From Corynebacterium sanguinis (GTDB lineage Bacteria; Actinomycetota; Actinomycetes; Mycobacteriales; Mycobacteriaceae), in the NCBI RefSeq assembly GCF_007641235.1, contig NZ_CP038157.1, positions 930,001 through 994,000 of the forward strand: a stretch of 64,000 nucleotides of DNA, read 5' to 3'. This document shows, piece by piece, positions 55,097 through 64,000 of this stretch. The position numbers and the translations under genes are program-made. Below the pieces are notes generated by a model. That model searched no databases. It had not been told where the DNA came from and saw nothing but the letters and a program-made list of their open reading frames with translations. The first letter of the stretch is position 1; each line of letters opens with the position of its first letter.

Positions 55097-55579
55097 ATGA
55101 AACATCTTCTTGCAGCCGCCGCGATCTCGGCGGCTTGTGCCCTTACCGCGTGCGGGTCCAGCACCGTGGACAGCTCGGAGGTGACGTCGGTGCAGACGTC
55201 GTCAAGCATGCCTGCGACGACGACCGAGTCCACCGAAACGACGGCGACCACGTCGACGACGACCACCTCTGCTGCCCCGCGCCCCGCCGCGCCGGCCCCG
55301 GGTGCAGACGTGCCCGCCCAGGAAGTTGAGTCTGTGCCGGAGCAGGGCCCGGCGTTCACCCCTGAGGAAGACGCCTACCTGGAAGCGCTCAGGAACCAGG
55401 GCATCAACGTCCACGGGGTTGAAGCCCAACTCACAGCCACTGGGGTTAGTGTCTGCGACGGAAGTACCATCACTCGTGACGCGGTAGCCGGGCAGCTCAT
55501 CGAGCAGCGTCGCACCGAGCTCGCCCCCGACGACGTCTCTACGCTTATCGACGACTCCGCGCACGAGCACCTGTGCTAG
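55097..55579 (+). CDS. Small lipoprotein with DUF732-like domain
   Basis: 160 residues. Lipobox LTAC after a short signal peptide, then a long Thr/Ser/Pro/Ala-rich linker and a C-terminal ~70-residue domain (FTPEEDAYLEALRNQGI, with two later cysteines) similar to DUF732 proteins of mycolata. Usual neighbour of cop1 and the envelope lipase in corynebacteria. Function unknown. A reverse CGTCGATAAGC word lies at 55543-55553. Confidence 0.7.
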   Translation: MKHLLAAAAISAACALTACGSSTVDSSEVTSVQTSSSMPATTTESTETTATTSTTTTSAAPRPAAPAPGADVPAQEVESVPEQGPAFTPEEDAYLEALRNQGINVHGVEAQLTATGVSVCDGSTITRDAVAGQLIEQRRTELAPDDVSTLIDDSAHEHLC

Positions 55580-55611
55580 CTCACGCTAGCCGCCTCTTTT
55601 AAGGAGCATTT

Positions 55612-56559
55612 GTGCGCAAGCTGTTAATCGTCGTCTCCGTCGTCATTGTGGTGATCCTCATCGCGATGGGCATCGCCCAGTGGCGCTCCGGTGAGGGGCC
55701 GACCTTGCCGGAGCCGCCGATTGCGTTGCCGACCGACGACTCGCCGGAGCCACCCGCGGAACCCGAGTGGTGCCCCGCGGTGCAGTTCGTCTCGATTCCG
55801 GGCACGTGGGAGAGCTCGCCTGACGACGACCCGTTCAACCCGCAGGCGAACCCCTACAGCTTCATGCTCTCGATCAGCCGACCTCTCCAGGAGGCCTACG
55901 ACATCGGGCAGGTGCGCGTGTGGACGACCCCGTACACCGCGCAGTTCCGCAACATCCAGTCGAAACAGGGCCGCCAGGAGATGACCTACGACCAGTCCCG
56001 CGAGGAAGGCACGGTGCGCACCAACGGCGAGCTCGAGTTCGTCAACGCCACCTGCCCCAGCACGAAGTTCATCATCGCCGGGTTCTCCCAGGGCGCGGTG
56101 ATCGCCGGCGACATTGCTAACCAGATTGGCACGCGTAACCACCCGGTGCCGCCGGAGAAGCTGCTCGGTGCGGTGATGATCGCTGACGGGCGCCGGGAAA
56201 ACGGTGTGGGCATAAATCCCGGCGGCGAGCTTCCGGGCGTTGGCGCGGAGATCGCGCTGCAACCCGTCCAGGGGGTTGTCGGGGCGGTGACCCCGGGTGC
56301 GACGATGCGCGGGCCGCGCCCGGGCGGCTTCGGCGAGGTCTCCGACTGGGCGTTTCAGATCTGCGCGCCCGACGACTCCATCTGCGACGCGCCCCAGGAT
56401 ATCGGCACTTTGATTGCCCGCGCGGGCGACTTGATGCTGGCTAACGGCACGCACGCGATGTACGCGTCCAACCCCAATGTGATCGACGGCACTACGGCTC
56501 CGCAATGGACGGTAGATTGGGCGCGTGGCGTGATCGACGAGGAGTTGCGCTCAAGGTAA
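55612..56559 (+). CDS. Cutinase-like envelope lipase (Rv3802c type)
   Basis: 315 residues from GTG 55612 with AAGGAG 8 nt before it. One N-terminal membrane segment (LLIVVSVVIVVILIAMGIAQW), then a cutinase-fold serine esterase with the nucleophile Ser159 in GFSQGA. Rv3802c has phospholipase/thioesterase activity and is essential for mycolate envelope in mycobacteria; the same place before fadD32 supports this role. Catalytic Asp and His follow in DDSICDAP and GTHAMYA. Confidence 0.85.
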   Translation: MRKLLIVVSVVIVVILIAMGIAQWRSGEGPTLPEPPIALPTDDSPEPPAEPEWCPAVQFVSIPGTWESSPDDDPFNPQANPYSFMLSISRPLQEAYDIGQVRVWTTPYTAQFRNIQSKQGRQEMTYDQSREEGTVRTNGELEFVNATCPSTKFIIAGFSQGAVIAGDIANQIGTRNHPVPPEKLLGAVMIADGRRENGVGINPGGELPGVGAEIALQPVQGVVGAVTPGATMRGPRPGGFGEVSDWAFQICAPDDSICDAPQDIGTLIARAGDLMLANGTHAMYASNPNVIDGTTAPQWTVDWARGVIDEELRSR

Positions 56560-56579
56560 CAATTTTGATAACGAAACTA

Positions 56580-56585
56580 TATAGT
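56580..56585 (+). promoter_or_regulatory. Likely -10 element of fadD32
   Basis: TATAGT in the A+T-rich stretch TTGATAACGAAACTATATAGT between the lipase and fadD32 is a good -10 hexamer. The preceding TTGATAACG also occurs before the first mycolyltransferase (about 51093), so the two promoters may share a control element. The -35 is unclear. Confidence 0.4.
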
Positions 56586-56632
56586 AATGGGTCTACACAC
56601 CCCGCCCGCCGAAACTCACGCAAAGGAGTCCC

Positions 56633-58423
56633 ATGGATCTCGGAGTCATCATCCAGCGCTTCATCGACGAAGACGGAAACATCGTCCTCCCCCAAAACTT
56701 CACCATCCCGGCACTGACCGAGATGCTGTACTTCATGGGTGCCCAGATGGGCAACATCGATGACACCAACATCCGCTACTGGGATTACTCCGAGAGTGCG
56801 GAGGGCACGGTTGTTGAATACTCCCGCCGCGAGGTCAACACTCGCATCAAGGCCGTGGCCGCGCGTCTCATGCAGGTCGGCGAGCCCGGCGATCGCGTCG
56901 CCATCCTGGCGTCGAACTCCCCGGAGTACCTGTTCGGCTTCATGGGGGCGATGTACGCCAGCCAGGTCCCGATCCCGCTCTATGACCCCAACGAGCCGGG
57001 ACATGGCGAGCACCTCAAGGCCGTGCTCGCGGATTCGGCTGCGAAAACCGTCCTGACGAACAAGGCGGGCGCGCCTGCCGTGCGCGCCTTTTTTGCGGAC
57101 CTGCCGGCGGCCGAACGCCCCCGAATTCTCTTGGTGGATTCGTTGCCGGACTCGCTCGCCGAGTCGTGGGAGCCGCTGGAGACGGCGGAGGGCACCGATA
57201 CCGCGCTGGATACTTCGTTTTTGCAGTACACCTCGGGGTCAACCCGCATGCCGGCGGGCGTGGTGTTGACTAATGAGTCAATTGTCACCAACGTGATCCA
57301 GATTTACACCGCCGGCAAGCTCAAGCAGCCGCTGCGTGGCGCGATCTGGCTGCCTTTGCACCACGACATGGGCATTATCGTGTCGATGCTGCTCGTCGTG
57401 CTGGGCAACGAGGTTGAACTAATGGCCCCGCGTGACTTCATCCAGCAGCCGAAGCGCTTCATCAAACAGCTGGCACGCCGCGCAGACGAGCCCAACGACA
57501 TGCACGTCTACTCGGTGATCCCAAACTTCGCCCTCGACGTCGCCGCACGCTACGCCCCGGTCACCGAATCGGACGACATTGACCTGTCCGGCGTCGAGGG
57601 GCTGATCATCGGCTCCGAGTCCGTCACCCAGGCCGGTGTGGACACGTTCATGGCGGCCTTCGAGCCTGCCGGTATGCGCCGCGACTCGCTTCGTCCCGGC
57701 TACGGCCTGGCCGAGGCGACGCTGATTGTCACGCTCGCCGACGAGCCGCGGTTTACCAGGTTTGACCGCGAGCAGCTCGCCCTGGGCCGCGCCGTGGAAG
57801 CCGAAGATGGCCTGGCCATGGCCTCGACCGGCCACCCGGTGCGCTGGATGGACTTTGCGATCGTCGACCCGGAAACCCGCAACGAGCTCGAGGACGGCTC
57901 CATCGGCGAGATCTGGATCCACGGCGCCAACGTTGCCGGGGGCTACCTCGACCGCGAGGAAGAAACCAAGGATTCCTTCGACAACTCCATCAACGAGACG
58001 CTGCGCGAGGGCCTGCTGCGCGACTCGTGGCTTGCCACCGGTGACCTGGGCACCATCTACGACGGCGAGGTCTACATCACCGGCCGTCTCAAGGAGCTGG
58101 TGGTTGTCGCCGGGCGCAACCACTACCCGCAGGACATCGAAGCCACCGTGATGGAGGCCACCGACCACGTCCGGGCGGACTCGGTCGCGGCCTTCGCGGT
58201 TCCGGGCGAGGACGTTGAGCGCCTGGTGCTGTTCGTCGAGCGCGCCGACGGCGCCTCACCCGAAGGCGACCTCGCTGCGGAAGACTCCATTCGCGCCGCG
58301 GTGACCACCAAGCATGGTGTGTCGCCCGATGTGGTGGAGTTTTACGCCCCGAATGAGATTGCGCGCTCGTCCTCCGGCAAGATTGCCCGCCGCGTGAACA
58401 TGCAGAAGTACCTCAACCGATAG
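56633..58423 (+). CDS. fadD32: Long-chain fatty-acyl-AMP ligase FadD32
   Basis: 596 residues; activates the long meromycolate chain as acyl-AMP and loads it on the N-terminal ACP of Pks13. The AMP-binding motif is QYTSGSTRMPAGVVLTN; PLHHDMG and RPGYGLAEATLIV are typical of fatty-acyl-AMP ligases, and KELVVVAGRNHYPQDIE and SSGKIARR lie in the C-terminal domain. ATG 56633 follows AAAGGAG. The next gene starts 25 bp after its stop; the pair form one functional unit with accD. Confidence 0.94.
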   Translation: MDLGVIIQRFIDEDGNIVLPQNFTIPALTEMLYFMGAQMGNIDDTNIRYWDYSESAEGTVVEYSRREVNTRIKAVAARLMQVGEPGDRVAILASNSPEYLFGFMGAMYASQVPIPLYDPNEPGHGEHLKAVLADSAAKTVLTNKAGAPAVRAFFADLPAAERPRILLVDSLPDSLAESWEPLETAEGTDTALDTSFLQYTSGSTRMPAGVVLTNESIVTNVIQIYTAGKLKQPLRGAIWLPLHHDMGIIVSMLLVVLGNEVELMAPRDFIQQPKRFIKQLARRADEPNDMHVYSVIPNFALDVAARYAPVTESDDIDLSGVEGLIIGSESVTQAGVDTFMAAFEPAGMRRDSLRPGYGLAEATLIVTLADEPRFTRFDREQLALGRAVEAEDGLAMASTGHPVRWMDFAIVDPETRNELEDGSIGEIWIHGANVAGGYLDREEETKDSFDNSINETLREGLLRDSWLATGDLGTIYDGEVYITGRLKELVVVAGRNHYPQDIEATVMEATDHVRADSVAAFAVPGEDVERLVLFVERADGASPEGDLAAEDSIRAAVTTKHGVSPDVVEFYAPNEIARSSSGKIARRVNMQKYLNR

Positions 58424-58448
58424 AAAGAAGCGAGGAGCGATAGGCTCA

Positions 58449-61400
58449 ATGCTTATGAACGAAACTGAGCTGATCACCTGGTTGCGCGAGTGGGTTGCCC
58501 AGACCACGGGAGCCGACATCGCCGACATCGACCCGGCCAAGCCCATGCAAACGTTCGGCTTGTCCTCGCGCGACGCTGTGATCATGTCGGGTGAGCTGGA
58601 GAATCTGCTTGGCACGCGGATCGATCCGACGATCGCTTACCAGTACCCGACGATCGCTTCGTTGGCTGCCGCGCTGACCGCGCAGAAGACCCCGGACGCT
58701 CCGCAGTATCAGGCCGCGCGCAATCGCGCGGATCATTCACCGGGCACCCGCGACATCGCCATCGTCGGCACCGCGGGCCGCTTCCCCGGCGCGGACAGCG
58801 TCAGCGAGTTTTGGCAGCTGCTTATCGACGGCCAGGTGACCACCGGACCCCTGCCCGAGGGGCGCTGGTCGGAGTACCTGGCCGACCCCCTCATGCGCAC
58901 CAAGCTGGAGGACGAAAGCACCGCCGGCGGGTATTTGAGCGACATCGCGTCCTTCGACAACGAAATGTTCGGTCTCAGCCCGCTCGAGGCCGAGAACATG
59001 GACCCGCAGCAGCGCATCATGCTGGAGCTGGCGTTCGAGGCGCTCGAGGACGCGCACATTCCCGCCAGCTCCCTGCGGGGTGCCCCCGTCGGGGTGTTCG
59101 TCGGTTCCTCGAACAACGATTACGGCCTTCTCATGTCCTCGGACCCCACCACGGCGCACCCCTACGGACTGACGGGCGCGTCCTCGGCGATCATCCCGAA
59201 CCGTATCTCCTACGCCTTTGATTTCCGCGGACCCTCTGTCAGCGTGGACACGGCCTGCTCGGCGTCGTTGGTGTCCACCCACCACGCGGTCCGCGCGCTG
59301 CGCGACGGGGAGTGCGACGTCGCCCTTGCCGGTGGTGTCAACATCATGGCCAGCCCGCACGCGTCGCTAATGTTCTCCGAGCTCGGGGTGATTTCCCCGA
59401 CCGAGCGCATCCACGCGTTTTCCGCCGATGCCGATGGCATCGTGCGCTCGGAGGCCGCCGGGTTCCTCGTGCTCAAGCGCGTTGACGACGCGATGAACGA
59501 CGGCGACACAATCTACGGTGTGATCAAGGGCTCGGCCACCAACTCCGACGGGCACTCCAACGGGCTGACCGCACCGAACCCGGAGGCCCAGGTCGATGTC
59601 CTGCGCCGCGCGTACGCGGATGCGGGCATCGACCCGGCCACGGTCGATCTCGTCGAGGCGCACGGCACCGGCACAATCCTCGGCGACCCGATTGAGGCCA
59701 CCGCCCTCGGAGCCGTGCTCGGGCAAAAGCGCACGAACGCCGCCCCGCTGCTGCTCGGCTCCGCGAAATCGAACATCGGCCACTCCGAGTCCGCCGCGGG
59801 CGCAGCCGCCCTGATCAAGGTGGTCGAAGCACTCAAGAACGACGCCATCCCGGCGTCGGTGAACTACACCGCCCCGAACGAGTACGTCGATTTCGACGCC
59901 GCCCACATCGAGGTGGTCCAGGACCCGCGCGAGTGGCCGCGCTACTCGGGCCGCCGCATCGCGGGCGTGTCCGGCTTCGGCTTCGGCGGTACAAACGCCC
60001 ACGTTGTGGTGAGTGACTTCGACCCCGCCGATTACTCCTCGGAACCTGTTTCGACGCCAGCTGAGCTTGTCGGCGCCCACAGCGACAGCGCCGCGGTCGC
60101 CCTGCCGGTCTCCGGCCACCTGCCGTCGCGACGCAAAGATGCTGCGGCCGCTCTGGCTGACTATCTTGAGGGCCGCAAGGACGCGGACCTCGTGCCCGTG
60201 GCGCGCTCGCTGGCAAAGCGCAACCACGCTCGCTCCGCCGCGGTCGTGCAGGCGGCGAGCATCGCAGAAGCCGTCAAGCGGCTGCGCCAGGTGGCGGAGG
60301 GCAAGACCGGGCCGGGCATCGCTGTGGCCGATTCCCCGGCGCCCGTCGGCCCGGTGTTCGTCTACTCCGGATTCGGCTCGCAGCACAGGCTGATGGCGAA
60401 GAAGCTCGTGGAGATCTCCCCGCTGTTCCGCCGCCGTCTGGAGCAGCTCGACCAGGTGGTCACGTTCGAGTCCGGCTGGTCCCTGATGGACCTGATCACC
60501 GACGACGAAAAGACCTACGACACCGAAACCGGCCAGGTGGCGATCACCGCGATCCAGGTCGCGCAGACGGACCTTTTGGCCAGCTTTGGTATCACCCCGG
60601 CCGCCACGATGGGCATGTCAATGGGCGAGATGGCCGCGGCCTATGGCGCGGGCGGGTTAACGGGTGAAGAGGCCGTGCGCATCGCGTGCCACCGTGCCCG
60701 TTTGATGAACGAGGGCGTGGAGCAGATCGCCGGCACCGATGCCGAGGGTGCGATGGCCGTCGTCGAGCTCGGGTGCGAGGAGCTTGCCGAGTTCGTGCGC
60801 ACCCACCCCGAGGCCGAGGGCGTGGAGCCCGCGGTCTATGCCGGACCCGGCATGACCACTGTGGGCGGGCCCGCAAAGGCGGTCGACGTGCTGGTTGGTG
60901 CACTTGAGGCCGAGGAGAAGTTCGTCCGCAAACTGCAGGTCAAGGGCGCGGGACACACAAGCATGCTTGATCCCATTATGGGCGAACTCGCCGGTGAGCT
61001 CGCCGGGTTGACCGGCCAGCCGCTGCGCGTGCCCCTGTACTCCTCCGTGGACCGCGGCGTGGTGTACGCCGCCGGCGAGACGGTGCACAACGACGAGTAC
61101 TTCCTGCGCATGACCCGCCAACCCGTCTTCTTCCAGGACGCCACGGAAGCGGCCCTGCGCGCCGGGCACACCACGTTTGTTGAAATCGCCCCGAACCCGG
61201 TGGCCGTGATAGGCATGATGAACACCGCGTTTAGCGCGGGCAAGCCGGACGTTCAGCTTCTGTTCTCCACCAAACGCAAGGTCGATGAGGTTGAGTCGCT
61301 GCGTGATCTAGCGGCCAAGCTCTACGTCCAGGGCGTGCCCGTGGACTTCACCGGCTTCTACGGTCCGGGTCCGCTTCTTGCCGCACCCGCGACGACGATG

Positions 61401-63227
61401 AAGCGCAACCGCCTGTGGACCTCCGCGCGCCCGCTGTCCGGCAGCGCGTCGCTGTTGGGCACCAAGGTCGCACTGCCCGACGGCAAGGTGGCGTACGCGG
61501 TGCAGGCCGACCAGGTCTACAGCCCGCACCAGCTCATCGAGGCCGTGGCGGAGCAGGTCAGCCCGGGCGCGAGCGTTGTGGCCACCCAGGAGCACGGGGT
61601 CCTGCCCGCGCACGGCGAGCTGACCACGATCGCGGCGCACTCCCTCGGCGGCACCAGCGTTTCCGTCTACAGCGGTGACACGCTGCTCGTAGAAGGCTTC
61701 GCTACCACGCTCGATCTGGCGGGCCCGCGCTCGCCGCAGGGTGTGGCCGAGGTCGCCGAGCCCGCCGAGGCAGCACCGCTGCGCAGCGTCGAGGAGGTCG
61801 ACGCCGTGCGCTGGGACCCGAGCTCGGGTGAAACGGTGGCGCAGCGCCTGCGCGCGATCGTCTCCGAGACGATGGGCTACGACGCCGATGACCTGCCCGA
61901 CGAGCTGCCGCTGATCGACCTCGGGTTGGATTCGCTCATGGGCATGCGCATTAAAAACCGCGTCGAAAACGACTTCCAGATTCCACCGCTGCAGGTGCAG
62001 ACGCTTCGCGACGCCTCCGTGGCCGACGTGGTCCGCATCGTCGAGCAGGCCGTCGCCGGCAACAGCGACGCCCCGCAGCCGCGCCCCGACAACTCGCCGA
62101 CCCGCGACGTCGCTTCCGAGGTGGCCAAGGCCGAGGCCGCCGGGACAACTGGGGTGGGCGTTGCTCCGCGCGACGCCTCCGAGCGCATGGTGTTCGGCGC
62201 CTGGGCGAAGTACGCCGGCGCAGCTGCTGCCGGTGTGACCTCCCCGCTGCCGGCAATCGACGACGCCGTCGCCGCCGAGATCGCCGCGCACCTGTTCGAG
62301 CGCTCCGGCATCGAGGTCACCGCGGCCGAGGTCAGCGCTGCGGAAACGCTCGAGACCCTGGCCAACAAGGTCCGCGAGGGCCTGGAAACGCCCGTGGATG
62401 GCAACGTGCGGGTGTTCCGGGAGCGTGGTCAGGGCGTCGATAAGCCAAGCGTGTTCGTCTTCCACCCGGCCGGGGGATCGAGCTCGGTCTACGAGCCCTT
62501 GTCGCGCCGGCTGGCCAGCGACGTGCCCGTCTACGGCATTGAGCGGCTTGAGGGCACGCTCGAGGAGCGCGCCGCGGCCTACGTCGAGGACATTGAGCGG
62601 CTTTCCGACGGGCGCCCGGTCGTCCTCGCCGGCTGGTCCTTCGGCGGTGCTTTGGCCTATGAGGTCGCCCACCAGCTCGGCGACGACAAGGTCGCCTTCA
62701 TCGCGCTGCTGGACACCACGCGGCCGTCTAATCCCGCGCCGAAGACGAAGGAGGAGACGCGCAAGCGCTGGGAACGCTACGCGCAGTTTGCCAAGGACAC
62801 CTACGGGCTCGACTTCCCGGTGCCCTACGACCTGCTCGACAGCGCGGGTGAGGACGCCGTGTTGAACATGCTCGGCGAGTTCCTCGCCACCACCGACGCC
62901 TCCGCCCACGGGTTGGCTGCCGGTGTGCTGGAGCACCAGCGGGCATCGTTCGTGGACAACCAGATCCTGGGCAACCTCGACTTCGCCCGCTGGGCTGGGG
63001 TGAAGGTGCCGGTGCTGCTGTTCCGCGCGGAGCGGATGCACGAGGGCGCGATCATCCTCGAGCCGGCCTACGCCCACATTGACGAGGACGGTGGCTGGGG
63101 GGCCATCGTCGACGACCTGGAAATCGTGCATCTACCCGGAGACCACCTCGCGGTAGTCGACGAGCCGGCGGTGGGGATCGTCGGCAAGCACATGAACGAT
63201 TGGATTGATAATGTCAACCGCCGCTAA
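58449..63227 (+). CDS. pks13: Mycolic acid condensing polyketide synthase Pks13
   Basis: 1592 residues; condenses the meromycolate with a carboxylated acyl chain to give the alpha-alkyl beta-keto acid. Domains in order: N-ACP (phosphopantetheine Ser40 in GLSSRD), ketosynthase (~100-520, Cys270 in DTACSAS, EAHGTGT, NIGHSE), acyltransferase (~635-930, Ser724 in GMSMGE), C-ACP (Ser1162 in LGLDSLMG) and thioesterase (~1315-1590, Ser1397 in GWSFGG). All active-site residues are intact. ATG 58455 is an alternative start. The accD gene overlaps its end by 17 bp. Confidence 0.95.
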   Translation: MLMNETELITWLREWVAQTTGADIADIDPAKPMQTFGLSSRDAVIMSGELENLLGTRIDPTIAYQYPTIASLAAALTAQKTPDAPQYQAARNRADHSPGTRDIAIVGTAGRFPGADSVSEFWQLLIDGQVTTGPLPEGRWSEYLADPLMRTKLEDESTAGGYLSDIASFDNEMFGLSPLEAENMDPQQRIMLELAFEALEDAHIPASSLRGAPVGVFVGSSNNDYGLLMSSDPTTAHPYGLTGASSAIIPNRISYAFDFRGPSVSVDTACSASLVSTHHAVRALRDGECDVALAGGVNIMASPHASLMFSELGVISPTERIHAFSADADGIVRSEAAGFLVLKRVDDAMNDGDTIYGVIKGSATNSDGHSNGLTAPNPEAQVDVLRRAYADAGIDPATVDLVEAHGTGTILGDPIEATALGAVLGQKRTNAAPLLLGSAKSNIGHSESAAGAAALIKVVEALKNDAIPASVNYTAPNEYVDFDAAHIEVVQDPREWPRYSGRRIAGVSGFGFGGTNAHVVVSDFDPADYSSEPVSTPAELVGAHSDSAAVALPVSGHLPSRRKDAAAALADYLEGRKDADLVPVARSLAKRNHARSAAVVQAASIAEAVKRLRQVAEGKTGPGIAVADSPAPVGPVFVYSGFGSQHRLMAKKLVEISPLFRRRLEQLDQVVTFESGWSLMDLITDDEKTYDTETGQVAITAIQVAQTDLLASFGITPAATMGMSMGEMAAAYGAGGLTGEEAVRIACHRARLMNEGVEQIAGTDAEGAMAVVELGCEELAEFVRTHPEAEGVEPAVYAGPGMTTVGGPAKAVDVLVGALEAEEKFVRKLQVKGAGHTSMLDPIMGELAGELAGLTGQPLRVPLYSSVDRGVVYAAGETVHNDEYFLRMTRQPVFFQDATEAALRAGHTTFVEIAPNPVAVIGMMNTAFSAGKPDVQLLFSTKRKVDEVESLRDLAAKLYVQGVPVDFTGFYGPGPLLAAPATTMKRNRLWTSARPLSGSASLLGTKVALPDGKVAYAVQADQVYSPHQLIEAVAEQVSPGASVVATQEHGVLPAHGELTTIAAHSLGGTSVSVYSGDTLLVEGFATTLDLAGPRSPQGVAEVAEPAEAAPLRSVEEVDAVRWDPSSGETVAQRLRAIVSETMGYDADDLPDELPLIDLGLDSLMGMRIKNRVENDFQIPPLQVQTLRDASVADVVRIVEQAVAGNSDAPQPRPDNSPTRDVASEVAKAEAAGTTGVGVAPRDASERMVFGAWAKYAGAAAAGVTSPLPAIDDAVAAEIAAHLFERSGIEVTAAEVSAAETLETLANKVREGLETPVDGNVRVFRERGQGVDKPSVFVFHPAGGSSSVYEPLSRRLASDVPVYGIERLEGTLEERAAAYVEDIERLSDGRPVVLAGWSFGGALAYEVAHQLGDDKVAFIALLDTTRPSNPAPKTKEETRKRWERYAQFAKDTYGLDFPVPYDLLDSAGEDAVLNMLGEFLATTDASAHGLAAGVLEHQRASFVDNQILGNLDFARWAGVKVPVLLFRAERMHEGAIILEPAYAHIDEDGGWGAIVDDLEIVHLPGDHLAVVDEPAVGIVGKHMNDWIDNVNRR

Positions 63228-64000
63228 GCTCGCCGACCTGCGTTCGCGCCTGGACAAGGCGCAGGACCCGGGCTCGGAGAAATCACGCAAGAGGCGCGAC
63301 GACGCTGGCCAAACCACGCCGCGCCAGCGCATCAACGCGCTTTTGGACGAAGGCACCTTCGTCGAAGTCGGCGCGCTCGCTCGCACCCCCGGCGACCCGG
63401 ACGCCGTCTACTCCGACGGTGTGGTCACCGGCTACGGGCGTATCGACGGCCGCCCCGTGGCCATTTACGCCCACGACAAAACCGTCTACGGCGGTTCCGT
63501 CGGCGTCACCTTCGGACGCAAAGTCACCGAGATCATGGACATGGCCATCAAGATCGGCTGCCCGGTGATCGGTATCCAAGACTCCGGCGGTGCGCGCATC
63601 CAGGACGCGGTGACGTCGCTGGCGATGTACTCGGAGATCGCGCGGCGCCAGTTCCCGCTGAGTGGTCGCTCCCCGCAGATCTCGATCATGCTGGGCAAGT
63701 CCGCCGGGGGCGCCGTGTACGCGCCGGTGACCACCGACTTCGTCGTCGCTGTCGAGGGCCAGGCCGAGATGTACGTCACGGGCCCCGCCGTGATCCGCGA
63801 GGTTACGGGGGAAAACATCAGCTCTGCCGAGCTCGGCGGAGCCTCCCAGCAGGAGCTCAACGGCAACGTCTCCGCGGTTGTCGGCAGCGAGGAGGAGGCC
63901 TTCGACTACGTCCGCGAGCTGCTGGCGCTGTTGCCCACCTCAACTTTCGACGAGGCCCCGGTGGCGTGGGCGCCCGCCGACGACGAGCTCGACGACTCCG
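63211..64000 (+). CDS. accD: Acyl-CoA carboxylase carboxyltransferase subunit (AccD4/AccD3 type), 5' part
   Basis: The first 263 residues, open to the right edge. It starts MSTAAKLADLRSRLDKA at ATG 63211, inside the end of pks13, and shows carboxyltransferase blocks TPRQRINALLDEGTFVE, GYGRIDGRPVAIYAHD, IQDSGGARIQD and GKSAGGAVYAP. It carboxylates the acyl-CoA that Pks13 uses as extender. The position matches Rv3799c (accD4) and corynebacterial accD3; the subunit number follows the species' own naming, so only accD is given. Confidence 0.92.
   Translation, partial: MSTAAKLADLRSRLDKAQDPGSEKSRKRRDDAGQTTPRQRINALLDEGTFVEVGALARTPGDPDAVYSDGVVTGYGRIDGRPVAIYAHDKTVYGGSVGVTFGRKVTEIMDMAIKIGCPVIGIQDSGGARIQDAVTSLAMYSEIARRQFPLSGRSPQISIMLGKSAGGAVYAPVTTDFVVAVEGQAEMYVTGPAVIREVTGENISSAELGGASQQELNGNVSAVVGSEEEAFDYVRELLALLPTSTFDEAPVAWAPADDELDDS

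Overview
The window is about 64 kb of high-G+C chromosomal DNA from a mycolic-acid-containing actinobacterium, almost certainly a Corynebacterium (species not assigned). The case rests on the right third, which carries the conserved cell-wall locus in the order csp-like amidase, glf, glfT2, PAP2 phosphatase, ubiA-type phosphoribosyltransferase, aftB, mycolyltransferase, cop1/PS1-type mycolyltransferase with LGFP repeats, cutinase-like envelope lipase, fadD32, pks13 and accD (running off the right edge). This is the order known from Mycobacterium Rv3811-Rv3799c and from Corynebacterium. Many genes also have a TAnnnT hexamer 6-8 nt before the start codon, suggesting leaderless mRNAs.

Layout. 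1-6.9 kb: 3' end of a RecB-like nuclease, an MFS permease, sodA, msrA, an alpha/beta-hydrolase membrane protein, a glycerophosphodiester phosphodiesterase and a DUF5926 protein. 6.9-11.3 kb: a ugpA-E-B-C glycerol-3-phosphate ABC importer. 11.3-20.2 kb: a complete histidine-utilisation locus (hutI, hutU, hutH; hutR; hutT, hutG), split by an Abi-type HEPN gene and carrying a shared palindromic operator at two places. 20.3-34.3 kb: AgcS symporter, LCP ligase, CPBP protease, pheA, histidine phosphatase, small metallopeptidase, septum-formation protein, serS, acyltransferase, HAD phosphatase, a Vsr/DUF559-like protein, a frameshifted glpK and a secreted PGRP-type amidase.

34.5-44.7 kb is the most unusual part. 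An intact glf is followed by about 8.3 kb of accessory DNA: two HEPN-like proteins, a doubly inactivated NhaP antiporter, a DUF4143 ATPase behind 23-bp iterons, an unknown gene coupled to a truncated type I restriction subunit, a GAP-family membrane protein with its TetR regulator, and a truncated glutaredoxin-like gene. Two further 3' fragments of glf lie inside or at the end of this stretch. One of them shares a perfectly identical 365-bp tract with the intact gene, flanked by diverged sequence. This reads as integration and exchange of foreign DNA by homologous recombination at the 3' end of glf, leaving a small defence island inside the arabinogalactan locus.

45-64 kb is the arabinogalactan/mycolate assembly line: GlfT2 builds galactan, PAP2 and UbiA make the decaprenyl-phosphoryl arabinose precursor, AftB caps arabinan, FadD32-Pks13-AccD make the mycolate, and the two mycolyltransferases transfer it. 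Between ubiA and aftB lies a non-coding array of six 85-bp tandem repeats, each with an internal hairpin.

Across the window the 11-mer CGTCGATAAGC occurs 15 times exactly, on both strands, far above chance. I know of no described role for it.
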